From assembly GCA_946807835.1 (NCBI GenBank), contig OX327690.1:14046501-14110500 (forward strand): 64,000 nt of DNA, in the 5' to 3' direction. Source of the DNA: Ailanthus altissimus. Its lineage: Eukaryota; Streptophyta; Magnoliopsida; Sapindales; Simaroubaceae. The position numbers and the translations under genes were made by a program. Below are positions 63,301-64,000 of the stretch, one piece after another. Below the pieces are notes generated by a model, which worked only from the letters and a program-made list of their open reading frames with translations, had not been told where the DNA came from and ran no database searches. Numbering within the stretch: the first letter of the stretch is position 1; each line of letters opens with the position of its first letter.

Positions 63301-64000
63301 AACTCTCACTGTTGCTAATTCTTAGCACTGATCTAAACTCATTTAGATCAGATCTGAACTCTTTCAGATCGTACAATGTCTGAAACGTTACAAGCATCTT
63401 ACCATATATAAATATAATTAGCGATTTATTAAAATAACAACACTAGTATAAATATTAAATAAATATTCATACATAATGGGATGACACGTAAGCATAAATC
63501 CCAACATGTACAATGGTCTGAACTAAGTCTGTTGTATCCAAGGCTGATGATATAGGAATCAAATCTCTTGTACCAACACCTCAGCACCTGTTTGAGACCG
63601 TACAGAAATTTGTTCAATCTGCAAACCAAGTTCTCTTTTCCTTCTTCTTTAAAGCCTTCTGGTTGGAGCATATAAATTTCTTCTTTAAGTTCTCTATGAA
63701 GAAAAGCTGTCTTCACATCTAGTTGCTCTAGATGTAAGTTAAATGTAGCACACATTGCCAGGACTATTCTAATTGTCGTGAGTTGAACCACATGGGAAAA
63801 TATCTCATTTAAGTCAATACATTCTTTCTGAGCACAACCTTTCACCACCAATCTCGCACGATACCGCTCTACTTGGTCATTGCCATCCCGTTTGATCTTG
63901 TAGATCCATTTGTTACCAATGGATTTTCTTCCACGTGGTAGTGCAACCAGCTCCCATGTTTTATTCTTATGCAAGGCTTCAATTTCTTCTTGCATTGCTG
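60312..64000 (-). pseudogene. Tork/Tnt1-like copia pol (RT-RNase H), split by an LTR
   Basis: Minus strand, entering from the right edge. RT part 1 at 63512-63995: NKTWELVALPRGRKSIGNKW, YRARLVVKG, TTIRIVLA, LEQLDVKTAFLHRELKEEIYM, LCRLNKFLYGLKQ. It is cut within SSDHCTxYY by the LTR 61331-63506. It resumes at 61330 with YYKRF, IILLLYVDDMLVTGPNKD (RT active site). Then FDMKDLGLANKILGMQI, VPYASAVGSLMFDMICTR and RNase H (YVDSDFARDFDKRKSTTGYVF, VVALSIIEAEYMAA, LLEELGHKQEKVQLFCDS), ending at TAA 60312. Three in-frame stops only: about 61233 (TGA), 60522 (TAG), and one near 60460 (TAA). A recently lost gene. Motifs and layout are close to Tnt1. Confidence 0.88.
61331..63506 (-). mobile_element. Solo copia LTR (copy H)
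   Basis: TGTAC at 61326-61330 and 63507-63511 is an exact TSD, and removing the LTR restores the RT reading across the junction. Left end TATTGACG (two changes from TGTTAACG), right end ATCCCAACA. 2176 bp. The family hairpin is at 61573-61608. It inserted into an element that has only three stops, so it is among the younger insertions here. The ORFs inside (61424-61738, 62721-62990) are not genes. Confidence 0.93.

Overview
The window is strongly AT-rich plant nuclear DNA, almost certainly from a eudicot. Evidence for a plant is the set of families present: Ty1-copia and Ty3-gypsy (Athila and Tat type) retrotransposons, a Mutator-like element (MULE) with a DUF1985/Ulp1 gene, and an intronless berberine-bridge-enzyme-like (BBE-like) flavoprotein gene. 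I cannot name the species. Only one gene looks intact and non-transposon: the BBE-like gene on the minus strand at 54216-55823. There are no convincing tRNA, rRNA, CRISPR or bacterial-type features.

Layout. 1-31279 is a nest of decayed Athila/Tat gypsy elements (LTRs, gag, protease, some pol), into which copia LTRs and other LTRs have inserted. 31280 to about 43760 is a minus-strand copia element (3' LTR, RNase H, RT, integrase, gag-pre-integrase). It is split by a solo gypsy-type LTR (33990-36732) and by an internally deleted copia element (37545-42001). About 43760-45585 is unassigned. About 45586-53770 is a MULE carrying a dead mudrA transposase (plus) and a dead DUF1985/Ulp1-like gene (minus). 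53771-59885 is the only gene-bearing, relatively transposon-poor stretch. From 59886 to the window end lies a minus-strand Tork/Tnt1-like copia element, itself split by a solo LTR (61331-63506).

Insertion history can be read directly because many LTRs still have target-site duplications (TSDs). Exact 5-bp TSDs flank LTRs at 302-2604 (TAATG), 15773-17133 (GAGCT), 33990-36732 (TGATA) and 61331-63506 (TGTAC), and the two-LTR element 37545-42001 (CTAAT). One-mismatch pairs flank 15272-18908 and 21311-23551. Most are solo LTRs, so LTR-LTR recombination has been frequent. Three places show gypsy LTR tails joined tail to tail (near 4150, 20325 and 30353).

No undescribed functional system was found. 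The most interesting signals are: a hairpin in the copia LTR family whose stem sequence changes on both sides between copies while the loop is conserved; a BBE-like enzyme with the complete active-site signature of monolignol oxidoreductases, including a Leu at the oxygen gatekeeper position; a MULE transposase killed only by stop codons explicable as single transitions (mostly C-to-T); and a likely tRNA-derived SINE at 5890-6091.
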